Of a stretch of 64,000 nucleotides of DNA, positions 8,508 through 17,070 are shown piece by piece (position 1 is the stretch's first letter; the number at the start of each line of letters is the position of its first letter). Origin of the DNA: GM7GCV1 sp965222065 (lineage in GTDB: Bacteria > Pseudomonadota > Gammaproteobacteria > Pseudomonadales > GM7GCV1); NCBI GenBank assembly GCA_965222065.1, contig OZ244933.1, positions 2,046,001 through 2,110,000 on the forward strand, written 5' to 3'. Position numbers and translations under genes: made by a program. Below the pieces are notes generated by a model. That model saw only the letters and a list, made by a program, of their open reading frames with translations. It ran no database searches and had not been told where the DNA came from.

Positions 8508-9620
8508 ATGACAACGAAAAAAGTATCACGGCGCCAGTTGTTTTCAGGCGCAATGGCTGCAGGTGCAGCAGGCCTGGCCGCCAGCGCCATGCCACGGGCA
8601 TTCGCCGACCACCATGGTGGCATGAGTGGTGGTGCCTCTTCATCCATGCAGCAGCAGATTGGCTTGCCAAATGTCTGGGGCGAAGATTTCCTCTTTCAGT
8701 GGAGCCCTCCCGAGAATGTGGAGCGAGACCTGACGCCGGGAAGCTCAACGCTCAGGCTGGCAAGCTCAAATAGCGGCCTGCGAAATGATCCGGGCATAGA
8801 TTACGATAGCCAGTTTAAAGAGTGGAAAAAAGCGGGCTGGACAGCTTGTGAAACCTGGTCCAATCACTGGTTGAGTCGCAAGATGTCAGATTCTGAAACC
8901 CGCAATTTAAAGCGGGCGCTTCGTGAGAATGACATGGTGTTCTATGGTATCCACGCTGCCGGGAATATCATTGCCCCGGGAGAAGCTGGTGAAGCCTCCC
9001 GCCGACATATTGTCGAGACTATTCATGCAGCGGCTGAAATGGACTGTAAGCTGGTACTTACTCATGCTGGCAGTCTGAATCCAAGCCGTGATGCGGCCCA
9101 CCCGCAGAACTGGAGCAAGAGTGCCTGGGAACAATCGGTTGCTGCCCTGAAAAGCATTTGCGCCGATACGGCTGGCATTGATGTCCAGATTCCCATTGAG
9201 GCAGTGAACTCCGAGAGCGTTAACAACCCCTGGGCACACAAGCGTCTAATTGAAGATGTGGGTGATCCGCGTGTAGGTGTTGGCCTGGATGTGACCAACT
9301 TCGTCTACCCGGGCTTTGCGTTCCGGATGACCGAGCTACTGAATGTCACTTTTGACCTTCTGGGTGATCATATTACCTATGTTCATGCCAAAGACCTGGT
9401 TTGGGATGAGATGCTGGCAGGCCTGAACTGGGCGGTACAGGGAACTGGTCTGGTGGATTACGCCACCATGCTTGCCCGGGCAAGCCGTTTGGCTGGTCCT
9501 GAAGTGTATTTCCTGATCGAGTTTTTGGATCAGGGTGAGAAATATGTACAGGCACAGCGCAACATTCGCTCAATTGCGGAAGACATTGGCGTGCAAATTT
9601 ATGGTACCCAGGAAGCGTAA
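8508..9620 (+). CDS. Tat-exported sugar isomerase/epimerase-like TIM-barrel protein, copy 2
   Basis: 370 residues, ATG at 8508 after AGGAGAG. It is a close paralogue of the gene at 6682, with the same Tat signal (SRRQLF), the same FLFQWSPPENVERDLTPG segment after the signal, and the same putative active-site motifs (IPIEAVN, VGLDVTN, YVHAKDL, LIEFLDQ). The region around residues 75-100 differs most (RNDPGIDYDSQ versus LNVEGADYDSQ), which could alter substrate choice. It is paired with a small secreted protein 30 bp downstream, as in copy 1. A periplasmic keto-sugar or sugar-acid isomerase/epimerase is the likely activity; the substrate is unknown. Confidence 0.85.
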   Translation: MTTKKVSRRQLFSGAMAAGAAGLAASAMPRAFADHHGGMSGGASSSMQQQIGLPNVWGEDFLFQWSPPENVERDLTPGSSTLRLASSNSGLRNDPGIDYDSQFKEWKKAGWTACETWSNHWLSRKMSDSETRNLKRALRENDMVFYGIHAAGNIIAPGEAGEASRRHIVETIHAAAEMDCKLVLTHAGSLNPSRDAAHPQNWSKSAWEQSVAALKSICADTAGIDVQIPIEAVNSESVNNPWAHKRLIEDVGDPRVGVGLDVTNFVYPGFAFRMTELLNVTFDLLGDHITYVHAKDLVWDEMLAGLNWAVQGTGLVDYATMLARASRLAGPEVYFLIEFLDQGEKYVQAQRNIRSIAEDIGVQIYGTQEA

Positions 9621-9754
9621 TCGCGACCCGAAGAGATGGAGAATAGATTCATGAAAAAAGTATTATTAACAGTTCTCGGCTTTGTGATGGCGCCCATGAT
9701 GGCTGTCGCCCAGCCGGATTTCAGTGGTTCCTGGGAGCCCGACACCGATCGCAG
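9603..9754 (+). repeat. 152-bp perfect direct repeat, copy B
   Basis: Second copy of the segment at 7786-7937, offset by 1817 bp, in the same place relative to the duplicated gene pair. Confidence 0.85.
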
Positions 9755-10196
9755 TGACCCTGCGCCCAGCGAGCTTTATCGCTATGGTCACGGGGGTAGT
9801 CCGCAGCCGGTTAGCCAGTCCGATCTCAGGGTTGAGCAGGATGGCAATACCATTGAGGTATACGAAGACGCTATCGGTGCGGCCTTTTACTACAATAGCC
9901 ACAGCCGTGTGTTAAGTCGATATGCTGTTCCTGCTGTCTATATTGCTGATGGTCAGGAGCGCACAGTCACCGTGAGTAGTAATGGCGTTACCGAGCAAGA
10001 TATGACGGCGAGCTGGGAAGATAACAAACTGGTGATCGAAATTGAAAAGCCCTGGGGCAGCATGCCCGGGAATGTGATGGTCAATACCCGGGAAGAGTGG
10101 ATGCTCTCACCGGATGGTGACACGCTGTACATCACTATGCAGCACAACTGGCCGGCAGAAAATGTGGCCTACACGCTGGTGTATAACCGACAATAA
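9651..10196 (+). CDS. Small secreted protein of unknown function, copy 2
   Basis: 181 residues from the ATG at 9651 with the same ribosome binding site as copy 1. The signal peptide and the first mature residues are identical at the DNA level to the gene at 7834. The rest is about 80% similar, with an insertion around residues 65-85 (AIGAAFYYNSHS) that copy 1 lacks. No catalytic motif is recognised. It ends the duplicated TIM-barrel/secreted-protein unit and is followed by a strong terminator. Confidence 0.75.
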   Translation: MKKVLLTVLGFVMAPMMAVAQPDFSGSWEPDTDRSDPAPSELYRYGHGGSPQPVSQSDLRVEQDGNTIEVYEDAIGAAFYYNSHSRVLSRYAVPAVYIADGQERTVTVSSNGVTEQDMTASWEDNKLVIEIEKPWGSMPGNVMVNTREEWMLSPDGDTLYITMQHNWPAENVAYTLVYNRQ

Positions 10197-10263
10197 TGTG
10201 ATGTAGGTGTATGCAGGCTCCGGCTCTTTGATTGGGCTGGTGCAGACACAGGCCGATATGATT

Positions 10264-10302
10264 GGGCCGGGATAACAAAGAGTTATCCCGGCCCATTTTT
10301 TT
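10264..10302 (+). terminator. Strong rho-independent terminator
   Basis: A perfect 13-bp stem GGGCCGGGATAAC / GTTATCCCGGCCC with a 5-nt loop and then seven T. It closes the second TIM-barrel/secreted-protein unit. Confidence 0.92.
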
Positions 10303-10409
10303 GCGCCAAAATTTTCCAAAAAATCCCTGCCTGTGGTTGCCGGCCGGTTATGATTGATCACTGCGCGATTAGTGAAAAATCTGTCAAATGCAACAGGTTG
10401 AACCCTATA

Positions 10410-10417
10410 CTGTATAC
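10410..10417 (+). promoter_or_regulatory. CTGTATAC operator, site 2
   Basis: CTGTATAC in the context CCTATACTGTATACCGTT, 75 bp upstream of the cytochrome/sugar dehydrogenase fusion. A -10-like TATACT (10406-10411) overlaps it, consistent with a repressor site covering the promoter. Confidence 0.55.
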
Positions 10418-10491
10418 CGTTTAAAAGAAACTCGACCGCTATGTTGGTTAGTTCTGGCGATAAATTAAAACCAGGATGAGATTATTAGGGT

Positions 10492-12108
10492 ATGAATAAA
10501 TTCAGTATTGCAGGAAAGATTGTGGGCTGTGCTGCGCTAATGGCATTAGTGGCCTGTTCTGACTCAACAGAAGTGGAGCAGGTAGACGAGGCACCAGCGG
10601 AAATCGTGGAAATAGAAAGCGTTGTAGAGGTAGAGCCAACGGCAGTTGAGTTGGCCATCGAGCGTTTGCCGGGCTGGTCAAGAGAGTACAAAGAGATTTT
10701 TGCTACCAATTGCGTGAGCTGTCACGGGGTTGATTTGTCGGGGGCGCGGGCGAAAACCCTTTTTGATGAACGCATTTTCAATGAAAGAACAGACGACCAG
10801 TTAGTTGAAATTATTCAGGGGGGTCTGCCAGAAGTAGGCATGCCTCCATTTAGCGGTATATTGAGTGAGGATCAAACCCGGCAAATGCTGGTTTTTTTGC
10901 GTGATGGGGCCGCCCGACTTGCTGAAAGTCCTCCTTTTGTCCCATCACCGGATGGCGTGGTAATCGATAGTGACAGACAGTCGTTCAGGATTGAGCTGCT
11001 GGTTAGCGGTATGGATGTCCCCTGGGGGCTGGATTTTCTGCCTGATGGTCGCAAGCTGATCACAGAAAGGACAGGCTTCCTTCGTATTATTGATGGCGAT
11101 GGAAACCTGCTTCCTGAGCCGGTCAGTGGGATGCCTGAAGCCTATGTTGTCCAGGATGGCGGGTATCTCGATGTAGCTGTTGACCCGGATTACCAGGATA
11201 ACGGCTGGATCTATGTTTCTTATGTTGAAGTATTGCCAGGTTATGAAGCGCCGGAAGAACCCGTGCTGGATAGCCGTGGCCGCCCCATGAATCCACCGAT
11301 GAACACAGTCGCCATTCGCGGGCGTATAAATGAGGGCAACGAATGGGTGGATGAAGAGGTGCTTTTCCGTGCCGCGGAGAACATGTACACCACCAGTGGT
11401 GCACACTTTGGATCCCGGTTCCTGTTCGATAATGAAGGCCACCTGTTTTTCTCGCTTGGGGATCGTGGCGAGCCGGAGCATGCCCAGGATTTATCCAGTC
11501 CCAATGGGAAAATTCACCGGTTTAACAGGGACGGCTCCATTCCTGAAGACAATCCTTTTGTTGGTGTTGAGGGAGCACTGGGCTCTATATGGAGCTATGG
11601 GCATAGAAATCCACAAGGTCTGGCATGGGACCCCGAAACGGGCTTGATGTGGGAGTCCGAGCACGGCCCGACAGGCGGCGATGAAATCAATATCATCGAG
11701 CCAGGAAATAACTACGGCTGGGCGCTAATCTCCAATGGACTTCAGCCGGGAATTGAAACCAGTAGTGCACCCGGCATGGAGCAACCCATTGCACATTACA
11801 CGCCTACCATTGCCCCCAGCGGAATCAGCTTTCTGAATGTGGATCAGGAGATGTATCCCGGGTGGGATAGAAGCCTGTTTGTCTCGGGGCTGGCCGGGCA
11901 GCAATTGCGTCGACTGGAAATCGATGGCCGGGAGGTTGTGGAACAGGAGGTTTTATTTAACCAGTTTGGTCGTACAAGAGAGGTGGTACAGGGCCCCGAT
12001 GGCTATCTGTATGCCTTGATGCAAAACCCTACCGGGGGGCACGTCGGCACCCGTCTGTCTGCGGTTACCCCGGGTGTATTGGTCAGGCTTCTGCCAATCG
12101 AAGACTAG
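10492..12108 (+). CDS. Cytochrome c / PQQ-type sugar dehydrogenase fusion lipoprotein
   Basis: 538 residues. A lipoprotein signal ends in LVAC. A c-type haem site CVSCH (74-78) with a small cytochrome domain follows, with a likely Met axial ligand in EVGMPPF. From about residue 165 there is a glucose/sorbosone dehydrogenase (GSDH, PF07995) propeller with DVPWGL, GSRFLFDNEGHLF, GHRNPQGL, EHGPTGGDEIN and NNYGW, matching the aldose dehydrogenases that use PQQ. The fusion suggests periplasmic oxidation of a sugar with electrons passed straight to the attached haem and then to the respiratory chain. No strong ribosome binding site is evident at the ATG. An operator-like site lies in the promoter region. 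Confidence 0.87.
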   Translation: MNKFSIAGKIVGCAALMALVACSDSTEVEQVDEAPAEIVEIESVVEVEPTAVELAIERLPGWSREYKEIFATNCVSCHGVDLSGARAKTLFDERIFNERTDDQLVEIIQGGLPEVGMPPFSGILSEDQTRQMLVFLRDGAARLAESPPFVPSPDGVVIDSDRQSFRIELLVSGMDVPWGLDFLPDGRKLITERTGFLRIIDGDGNLLPEPVSGMPEAYVVQDGGYLDVAVDPDYQDNGWIYVSYVEVLPGYEAPEEPVLDSRGRPMNPPMNTVAIRGRINEGNEWVDEEVLFRAAENMYTTSGAHFGSRFLFDNEGHLFFSLGDRGEPEHAQDLSSPNGKIHRFNRDGSIPEDNPFVGVEGALGSIWSYGHRNPQGLAWDPETGLMWESEHGPTGGDEINIIEPGNNYGWALISNGLQPGIETSSAPGMEQPIAHYTPTIAPSGISFLNVDQEMYPGWDRSLFVSGLAGQQLRRLEIDGREVVEQEVLFNQFGRTREVVQGPDGYLYALMQNPTGGHVGTRLSAVTPGVLVRLLPIED

Positions 12109-12124
12109 CCTGACAGGCAAAAAC

Positions 12125-12154
12125 AAAAAAAGCGCCTCTTGAGGCGCTTTTTTT
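12125..12154. terminator. Bidirectional rho-independent terminator
   Basis: AAAAAAAGCGCCTC / GAGGCGCTTTTTTT, a perfect 14-bp stem with a 2-nt loop, between the convergent cytochrome-GSDH and SDR genes. Confidence 0.92.
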
Positions 12155-12183
12155 ATGGTTAATACAGCTTTTAAAATTGATTG

Positions 12184-12927
12184 TTAAAGCGTCATGCCAC
12201 CATCAATTACAATGTTTTCACCGGTCATGAAGCTGGCTTCATCCGAGGCCATAAGTATCGCAATAGCCGCTATTTCTTCCGGTGTACCCAAACGGCCCAT
12301 TGGCTGCCGGGAAATAAAGTCGGCACGCGCCTTTTCATAATCACCCTTGGCGGCCATTCGCTCTTGTAGCGAAGGGCTTTCTACGGTACCAGGGCTAATT
12401 GAGTTGCAGCGGATACCGTCCTGGATAAAATCCCTGGCGATTGCCTTGCTTAGCCCCAAAACAGCAGACTTGGTGCTGGAGTAGGCATAGCGATTGGGAA
12501 CCGCCTTGATCGATGATGCCACTGACGCGATATTGATGATGGAGCCGTTTTTGCGCTCCAGCATTTGGGGCAAAAACGCTTTGATCATCACATGCATGGT
12601 GGTGACATTGATGCGAAAAGATTTTTCCAGTAGTTCGATGGTTGTATCCAGGATGGTTCCATCCAGAACCATTCCTACGCAATTGACCAGTACGCTGGCG
12701 TTACTCACCTCGCTCGCAAGCTTGGCAACAGCCTCTTCGTCAGTGGCATCCAGGGCAACTGCCCTGACTCCCGGAATGGCATCAACCCATAGATTCAGGG
12801 CATCCTGGTTCATGTCAATGGCGATAACTTCGGCGGCACCTTCGCGAGCAAATGCTTCGGCAATGGCTCGACCAATACCCTGGCCCGCAGCAGTAACGAC
12901 ACAGGTTTTACCTTGTAAACGGCTCAA
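12184..12927 (-). CDS. SDR dehydrogenase, 2-keto-3-deoxy-L-fuconate dehydrogenase/DHRS6-like
   Basis: 247 residues, classical short-chain dehydrogenase: TAAGQGIGRA nucleotide-binding Gly motif near the N-terminus, acidic IDMN at the end of beta-2 favouring NAD, Ser in NIASVASS, and YAYSSTK catalytic Tyr/Lys. The C-terminal half (SPGTVESPSLQER, RQPMGRLGTPEEIA) resembles the group that includes bacterial 2-keto-3-deoxy-L-fuconate dehydrogenase and mammalian DHRS6. That fits cytoplasmic catabolism of a sugar acid taken up by the nearby GntP permease, although the exact substrate is inferred. It is the second gene of a two-SDR operon, 17 bp after the first. Confidence 0.82.
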   Translation of the reverse strand: MSRLQGKTCVVTAAGQGIGRAIAEAFAREGAAEVIAIDMNQDALNLWVDAIPGVRAVALDATDEEAVAKLASEVSNASVLVNCVGMVLDGTILDTTIELLEKSFRINVTTMHVMIKAFLPQMLERKNGSIINIASVASSIKAVPNRYAYSSTKSAVLGLSKAIARDFIQDGIRCNSISPGTVESPSLQERMAAKGDYEKARADFISRQPMGRLGTPEEIAAIAILMASDEASFMTGENIVIDGGMTL

Positions 12928-12944
12928 GCTTAGACTCCTATAAT

Positions 12945-13775
12945 TTATACGGCGAACAAATTGTCCGCTCCGTCAACGAGCAGGACTTGCCCGGAGACAT
13001 AACGGCTGTCCGGGCTGGCAAAAAAGCTGATCGCGTCAGCGATCTCTTCCGGTTTGGCATAACGGGCCAGGGAAGGGCCATCTTCACGCATTTTGGGGTC
13101 GGTTTCCCGAGTTGCCAAAAAGCGGGCGGTCATGGTGGGCCCCGGGCTGATGACGTTGACTCTTACCCCATGCTCCCGAACCTCGTCTGCAAGACAGCGA
13201 GTGTAGTGGACAATGGCTGCTTTCGCACAACCATAATTGATCTCGATAGAGCTGCCAAAGTGCGCCAGTATGGAGGCAATATTGATAATTGAACCCTTTT
13301 GGGCTTCAACCATTTGTGGAGCGATTTCGCGACACATCAGCATTGTACCGACAAGGTTGCGGTTCATCACTGCATGCAGATCCTCGATTTTAAAATTCAT
13401 CGGTGAAGCTGGGTTGGGCTTGTTGCCGTCAGCACCCACATCACCGCCGGCACAATTAACAAGAATGGTAATTGGCCCCAGCTTTTCCCTGGCATCCGCA
13501 ACCATTGCCTTGATGGCGTCAGGGTCCGTGATATCACCGGTTACAGCGACAACATCAGATACCTGGTTGCTCATGGATTCAGCCAGTGCAGACAGGCTTT
13601 CCACTTCGCCAAAACGTGCAGGCGCTTCTTCGCTGATGTCGTGAAGAACAATATTCGCGCCCATCGACATGAGCTTGCGGGCAATCATATTGCCCAAACC
13701 TCTTCCTGAGCCTGTGACCAGCGCAATTTCGCCAGCCAGGGGGAGATTTGTATCAGATGTGTTTGACAAGGCCAT
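12945..13775 (-). CDS. SDR-family oxidoreductase
   Basis: 276 residues from the ATG at 13775, chosen because GAGGGAA lies just upstream; an earlier in-frame ATG at 13799 has none. It is a classical SDR with TGSGRGLGN (cofactor site), the NCAGG segment, NIASILA (Ser) and YGCAKAA (Tyr/Lys), ending in SGQVLLVDGAD. The family interconverts alcohols and ketones with NAD(P). It is the first gene of the operon with the DHRS6-like SDR and is divergent from the PVC-type haem protein, with two GntR-type operator sites in the shared gap, so a role in sugar-acid oxidation is likely. The substrate is unknown. Confidence 0.8.
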   Translation of the reverse strand: MALSNTSDTNLPLAGEIALVTGSGRGLGNMIARKLMSMGANIVLHDISEEAPARFGEVESLSALAESMSNQVSDVVAVTGDITDPDAIKAMVADAREKLGPITILVNCAGGDVGADGNKPNPASPMNFKIEDLHAVMNRNLVGTMLMCREIAPQMVEAQKGSIINIASILAHFGSSIEINYGCAKAAIVHYTRCLADEVREHGVRVNVISPGPTMTARFLATRETDPKMREDGPSLARYAKPEEIADAISFFASPDSRYVSGQVLLVDGADNLFAV

Positions 13776-13944
13776 GAAAAATTCCCTCGGGTGACCCAAT
13801 TATTTCTCTGTGTCGTACTACAGATGAGATGGGTAGTTGTTATATAAAGCCTGTATGCAGAAGATTGTCAGCGCCAAGGCCTATTCAGGTTTTAGAATAA
13901 TGCATGTGTTCGCAGCAATTTCGTTGGCTGCAAACATGTACACA

Positions 13945-13952
13945 GTATACAG
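13945..13952 (-). promoter_or_regulatory. CTGTATAC operator, site 3
   Basis: GTATACAG on the plus strand in the context TACACAGTATACAGTTTG, about 170 bp upstream of the SDR operon start. Confidence 0.5.
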
Positions 13953-14077
13953 TTTGACCTGAGCATTGGAAAGTATCAATAGGACTTTCCTGTAACGCGT
14001 AACTCGGCAAAAAACCCGCTAATATGCAATCTTTGTTAACAAAAATGCTATATACCAGACGCGTAGTACATTATAGA

Positions 14078-14085
14078 CTGTATAC
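14078..14085 (+). promoter_or_regulatory. CTGTATAC operator, site 4
   Basis: CTGTATAC in the context ATAGACTGTATACAAAAT, 70 bp upstream of the GTG start of the PVC-type haem protein. Confidence 0.55.
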
Positions 14086-14154
14086 AAAATACAAAAATAT
14101 TCGTTTATTTTACCAGAAATCAAAGGTGCTGAAAGCACAACACGGGAGGGGTTT

Positions 14155-16839
14155 GTGAATAACGAGATTTACCGGAAGTTGCCATTGACCGTTTTGGGTC
14201 GGCTTGGCAAGTTGGCCACTGCAGTGGCGGCAAGTTTATTGGTCGTGGCCTGTTCACAAGAGACGGAAGATGCGTCCACCGCAGAGTCGAACGACGATAA
14301 TATCCTGCGTTCAGAGTTGAACCGCCCCTGGCCTGCGCCAGTGACACCAACTGAGGAGTTGCCTGACCCCGCCATTGCACGCAGTCCGGAAGAAGCTATT
14401 AAAACTATCAGTATGGCTCCTGGCTATCAAATGGAGCTGGTCGCGGCAGAACCTCTGGTACAGGATCCGATTCTTGGTGAATTTGATGGTGACGGACGCC
14501 TTTGGGTTCTGGAGATGCGTGGTTTTGCTTACCATGAGGATATGCAAAATAACTGGGATCCTATCAGCGAATTAGTAGTTCTCGAAGATACAGATGGCGA
14601 TACGGTTTTTGATAAGCGAACCGTGTTTTTGGATGAGCTGATCATGCCGCGCGCAATTAAGGTCCTTGATAAAAATTGTGCGCTCGTTGGCGCACCCCCT
14701 AACCTCTTCCATGCTTGCGACACGGATGGCGATCTTCAGGCTGATACGCGTGAGATTATTGAGGATACTTTTGATGAGCAGGGCGTGCTCGAGCATGGTG
14801 CTAACGGGCTGTATTGGGGCATGGATAACACTATCTTCGTATCCCAATGGATCTGGAGTCTGGGTATGAATGAAGATGGTTTTTATACCATTCCCAATGT
14901 TGATCGTGGACAGTGGGGCGTAACCCAGGATGATGCCGGTCGAATCTTTCGCAACGTCAATAGCAATCCATTACATGTGGACTATGTAGCGGCACATTAC
15001 TACGCCCGCAACCCCAATTTAATTCGTACAACTGGTCTTTATCAGAACCTGATCAACCAAGATGAGGCAGAGATCTGGCCAATACGTCCAACTCCCGGTT
15101 TAAATCGCGCCTACCGGGCACAGGCAACGCGCGAAGATGGTTCGGCCAGCTACTATGGCGGTACCTCATCGCCCATGATTTTCCGCGGTGATCGCCTGCC
15201 GGAAGAAATTCAGGGCGAGCCCCTGGTAGTGGATAGTCCAACGAACCTGGTCCACCTGCTGAGGCTGGAAGACGATGGTGTGGGCAACCTTTATGCCGAC
15301 GACTTTTATGATCGAGGTGAAATACTGGCATCAACTGATGAACGTTTTCGCCCGGTGGAAATGGTTCCGAGTTGGGACGGTACTTTCTACGTTATTGATA
15401 TGTATAGGGGGGTCTCTCAGGACTATCCATACCAGACCAGCTATCTAAAGAATTACATCGAAGAAAATGGTCTCGCTGATCACAAGGGACTGGGAAGAGT
15501 GTATCGGGTTGTTCATGCAGATTATGAACTTGATACCGAAAAGCCCTCCATGAGTGACGATACACCTTTAGAGCTGGTCAGCCATTTGACACATCCAAAT
15601 GGCTGGTGGCGTGATACCGCACAGCAGTTGCTGGTTCAGCGAGCCGACATAGAGGCGGTTCCTGCGCTTCGTGATTTGGTGCTGAATTCTGACAATGAGA
15701 AAGCACGCCTGCATGCACTTTGGACTCTTGATGGCATGCAATCTATGGGTGTTGATGGTGCTGTTAATGCCGAGATGGTTATGTCTGCACTGAATGATCC
15801 CTGGTGGGCGATTCGTGCTTCGGGTATTCGCCTTGCGGAACCCTGGTTGCGCGAAGGTGAAGAGTCTATGCTGGGATCGGTAATGGACTTGCTGGAAGAT
15901 GAACACTGGCAGGTCCGCCGGCAGCTGGCCGCCTCGCTGGGCGAGCTGCCTGAAGATCAGCGTTTTGGTCCTTTGGTTGAGGTACTGAGCCTTTATGGCA
16001 ATCAAGACCAGGTGACGGTGGATTCAGTACTCAGTGGGTTGGCTGGACTGGAAGAAGAGTTTCTTGACATTTGGTTACAGCAGGATAATCCACATGCCGA
16101 TGTTGCCGGTATGCTGGCAGGTGCCATTGCCAAACCAAAAGATGTCGACATGGTTGAGAACTTGATCGATCTGGCAACAAATCCGGATCTGCCCGAAGAA
16201 GTTCGTGCCCGTATGCTCCACGGTATGGCGCAGGGCCTGGAAGGTGCTGATGGTGATGTCGGTGGCGGCCCGGTAGCTGGTGGTCGGGCGGGTGGCCGTC
16301 CCCCTGGTATGCGTCCTGAGCGTCCACCTGTCATCCAAATTGATATCAGTGAGGCACCCACCGAACTTTTGAGCATCCTTGAAAGCGCTGAAGGACGCTT
16401 GGTAGAGGCAGCCCGGTATGCAGAAGCGACGCTGGGGTGGCCGGGTAAGCCGCGACCAGAAGGACGAGTGCGTACAGAGGAAGAAGAACAATTGTATCAA
16501 ATGGGACAACAGCTTTACTCAGCTACTTGCGCAGCTTGTCACGGCCAAGATGGGCAAGGCACACCTGTCGGCAAATCCCTTGCGGGGGCGCCTCTGGTTA
16601 ACATGGGTGGTGAAGTTTTTACGGCTATTCTTTTGCAGGGCAAGGAAGGTGATATGGGCTTGATGCCGCCACAGACTACGCTGAGCGATGAGCAATTGGC
16701 AGCTATTATTACCTATGTTCGAGGGTCTTTTGGTAATACTTCGGATCCAATCAATGAAATCGCTGTAGGTGAATACCGACAAATGCTTTCATATCGGACT
16801 ATTCCCTGGACAGAGGAAGAGCTAATAGAGCTTGATTGA
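14155..16839 (+). CDS. PVC-type haem-binding dehydrogenase-like lipoprotein (propeller-HEAT-cytochrome c)
   Basis: 894 residues. A GTG start is used, with GGGAGGGG about 5 bases upstream. A lipoprotein signal ends in LVVAC. Residues about 90-440 form a propeller like the membrane-bound dehydrogenase domain common in Planctomycetes (MAPGYQMELVAAEPLVQDP, FDGDGRLWVLEMRG, SSPMIFRGDRLP). Residues about 460-700 look like HEAT repeats. The C-terminus is a cytochrome c with CAACH at 792-796 and Met ligand candidates near MGLMPPQ. It probably oxidises a carbohydrate-type substrate in the periplasm and passes electrons to its own haem. A Gly/Arg/Pro-rich linker (about 700-725) precedes the last section. 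Confidence 0.83.
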   Translation: MNNEIYRKLPLTVLGRLGKLATAVAASLLVVACSQETEDASTAESNDDNILRSELNRPWPAPVTPTEELPDPAIARSPEEAIKTISMAPGYQMELVAAEPLVQDPILGEFDGDGRLWVLEMRGFAYHEDMQNNWDPISELVVLEDTDGDTVFDKRTVFLDELIMPRAIKVLDKNCALVGAPPNLFHACDTDGDLQADTREIIEDTFDEQGVLEHGANGLYWGMDNTIFVSQWIWSLGMNEDGFYTIPNVDRGQWGVTQDDAGRIFRNVNSNPLHVDYVAAHYYARNPNLIRTTGLYQNLINQDEAEIWPIRPTPGLNRAYRAQATREDGSASYYGGTSSPMIFRGDRLPEEIQGEPLVVDSPTNLVHLLRLEDDGVGNLYADDFYDRGEILASTDERFRPVEMVPSWDGTFYVIDMYRGVSQDYPYQTSYLKNYIEENGLADHKGLGRVYRVVHADYELDTEKPSMSDDTPLELVSHLTHPNGWWRDTAQQLLVQRADIEAVPALRDLVLNSDNEKARLHALWTLDGMQSMGVDGAVNAEMVMSALNDPWWAIRASGIRLAEPWLREGEESMLGSVMDLLEDEHWQVRRQLAASLGELPEDQRFGPLVEVLSLYGNQDQVTVDSVLSGLAGLEEEFLDIWLQQDNPHADVAGMLAGAIAKPKDVDMVENLIDLATNPDLPEEVRARMLHGMAQGLEGADGDVGGGPVAGGRAGGRPPGMRPERPPVIQIDISEAPTELLSILESAEGRLVEAARYAEATLGWPGKPRPEGRVRTEEEEQLYQMGQQLYSATCAACHGQDGQGTPVGKSLAGAPLVNMGGEVFTAILLQGKEGDMGLMPPQTTLSDEQLAAIITYVRGSFGNTSDPINEIAVGEYRQMLSYRTIPWTEEELIELD

Positions 16840-16854
16840 TGTCAAGTTAGCGAG

Positions 16855-16889
16855 AAAGGGTCTGGCTGTTTTATAGCCAGGCCCTTTTT
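16855..16889 (+). terminator. Rho-independent terminator
   Basis: AAAGGGTCTGGCT pairs with AGCCAGGCCCTTT with one G-U pair and a 7-nt loop, then a T run. It ends the haem-protein gene. Confidence 0.85.
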
Positions 16890-16928
16890 CTTGACGGGAA
16901 TTTTCATCTCAGGCACAGTCCGTGAATA

Positions 16929-16936
16929 CTGTATAC
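16929..16936 (+). promoter_or_regulatory. CTGTATAC operator, site 5
   Basis: CTGTATAC in the context GAATACTGTATACAATTC, 134 bp upstream of gntP. It is one of the best palindromic matches (ACTGTATACAAT) to the GTATAC-centred operators of sugar-acid GntR regulators. Confidence 0.6.
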
Positions 16937-17070
16937 AATTCTGGATAAAGCCTGTTTTTACAGCGGTCGTGGGTTATTGTATCGACTTTTGTGCCTATAC
17001 ACTTTATGGTCGTGTGGGGTAGAAACCAGAAGCCCATAAAGAAAAAAATTAATCGGGGAGAATTCTTATA

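Larger units (their letters stand above)
13776..14154. promoter_or_regulatory. Divergent regulatory gap with two GntR-type operators
   Basis: A 379-bp gap between the SDR operon and the haem protein gene. It holds GTATACAG at 13945-13952 and CTGTATAC at 14078-14085, in opposite orientations and 133 bp apart, one nearer each operon. The gap is AT-rich towards the haem gene. No small gene was seen. Confidence 0.55.
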
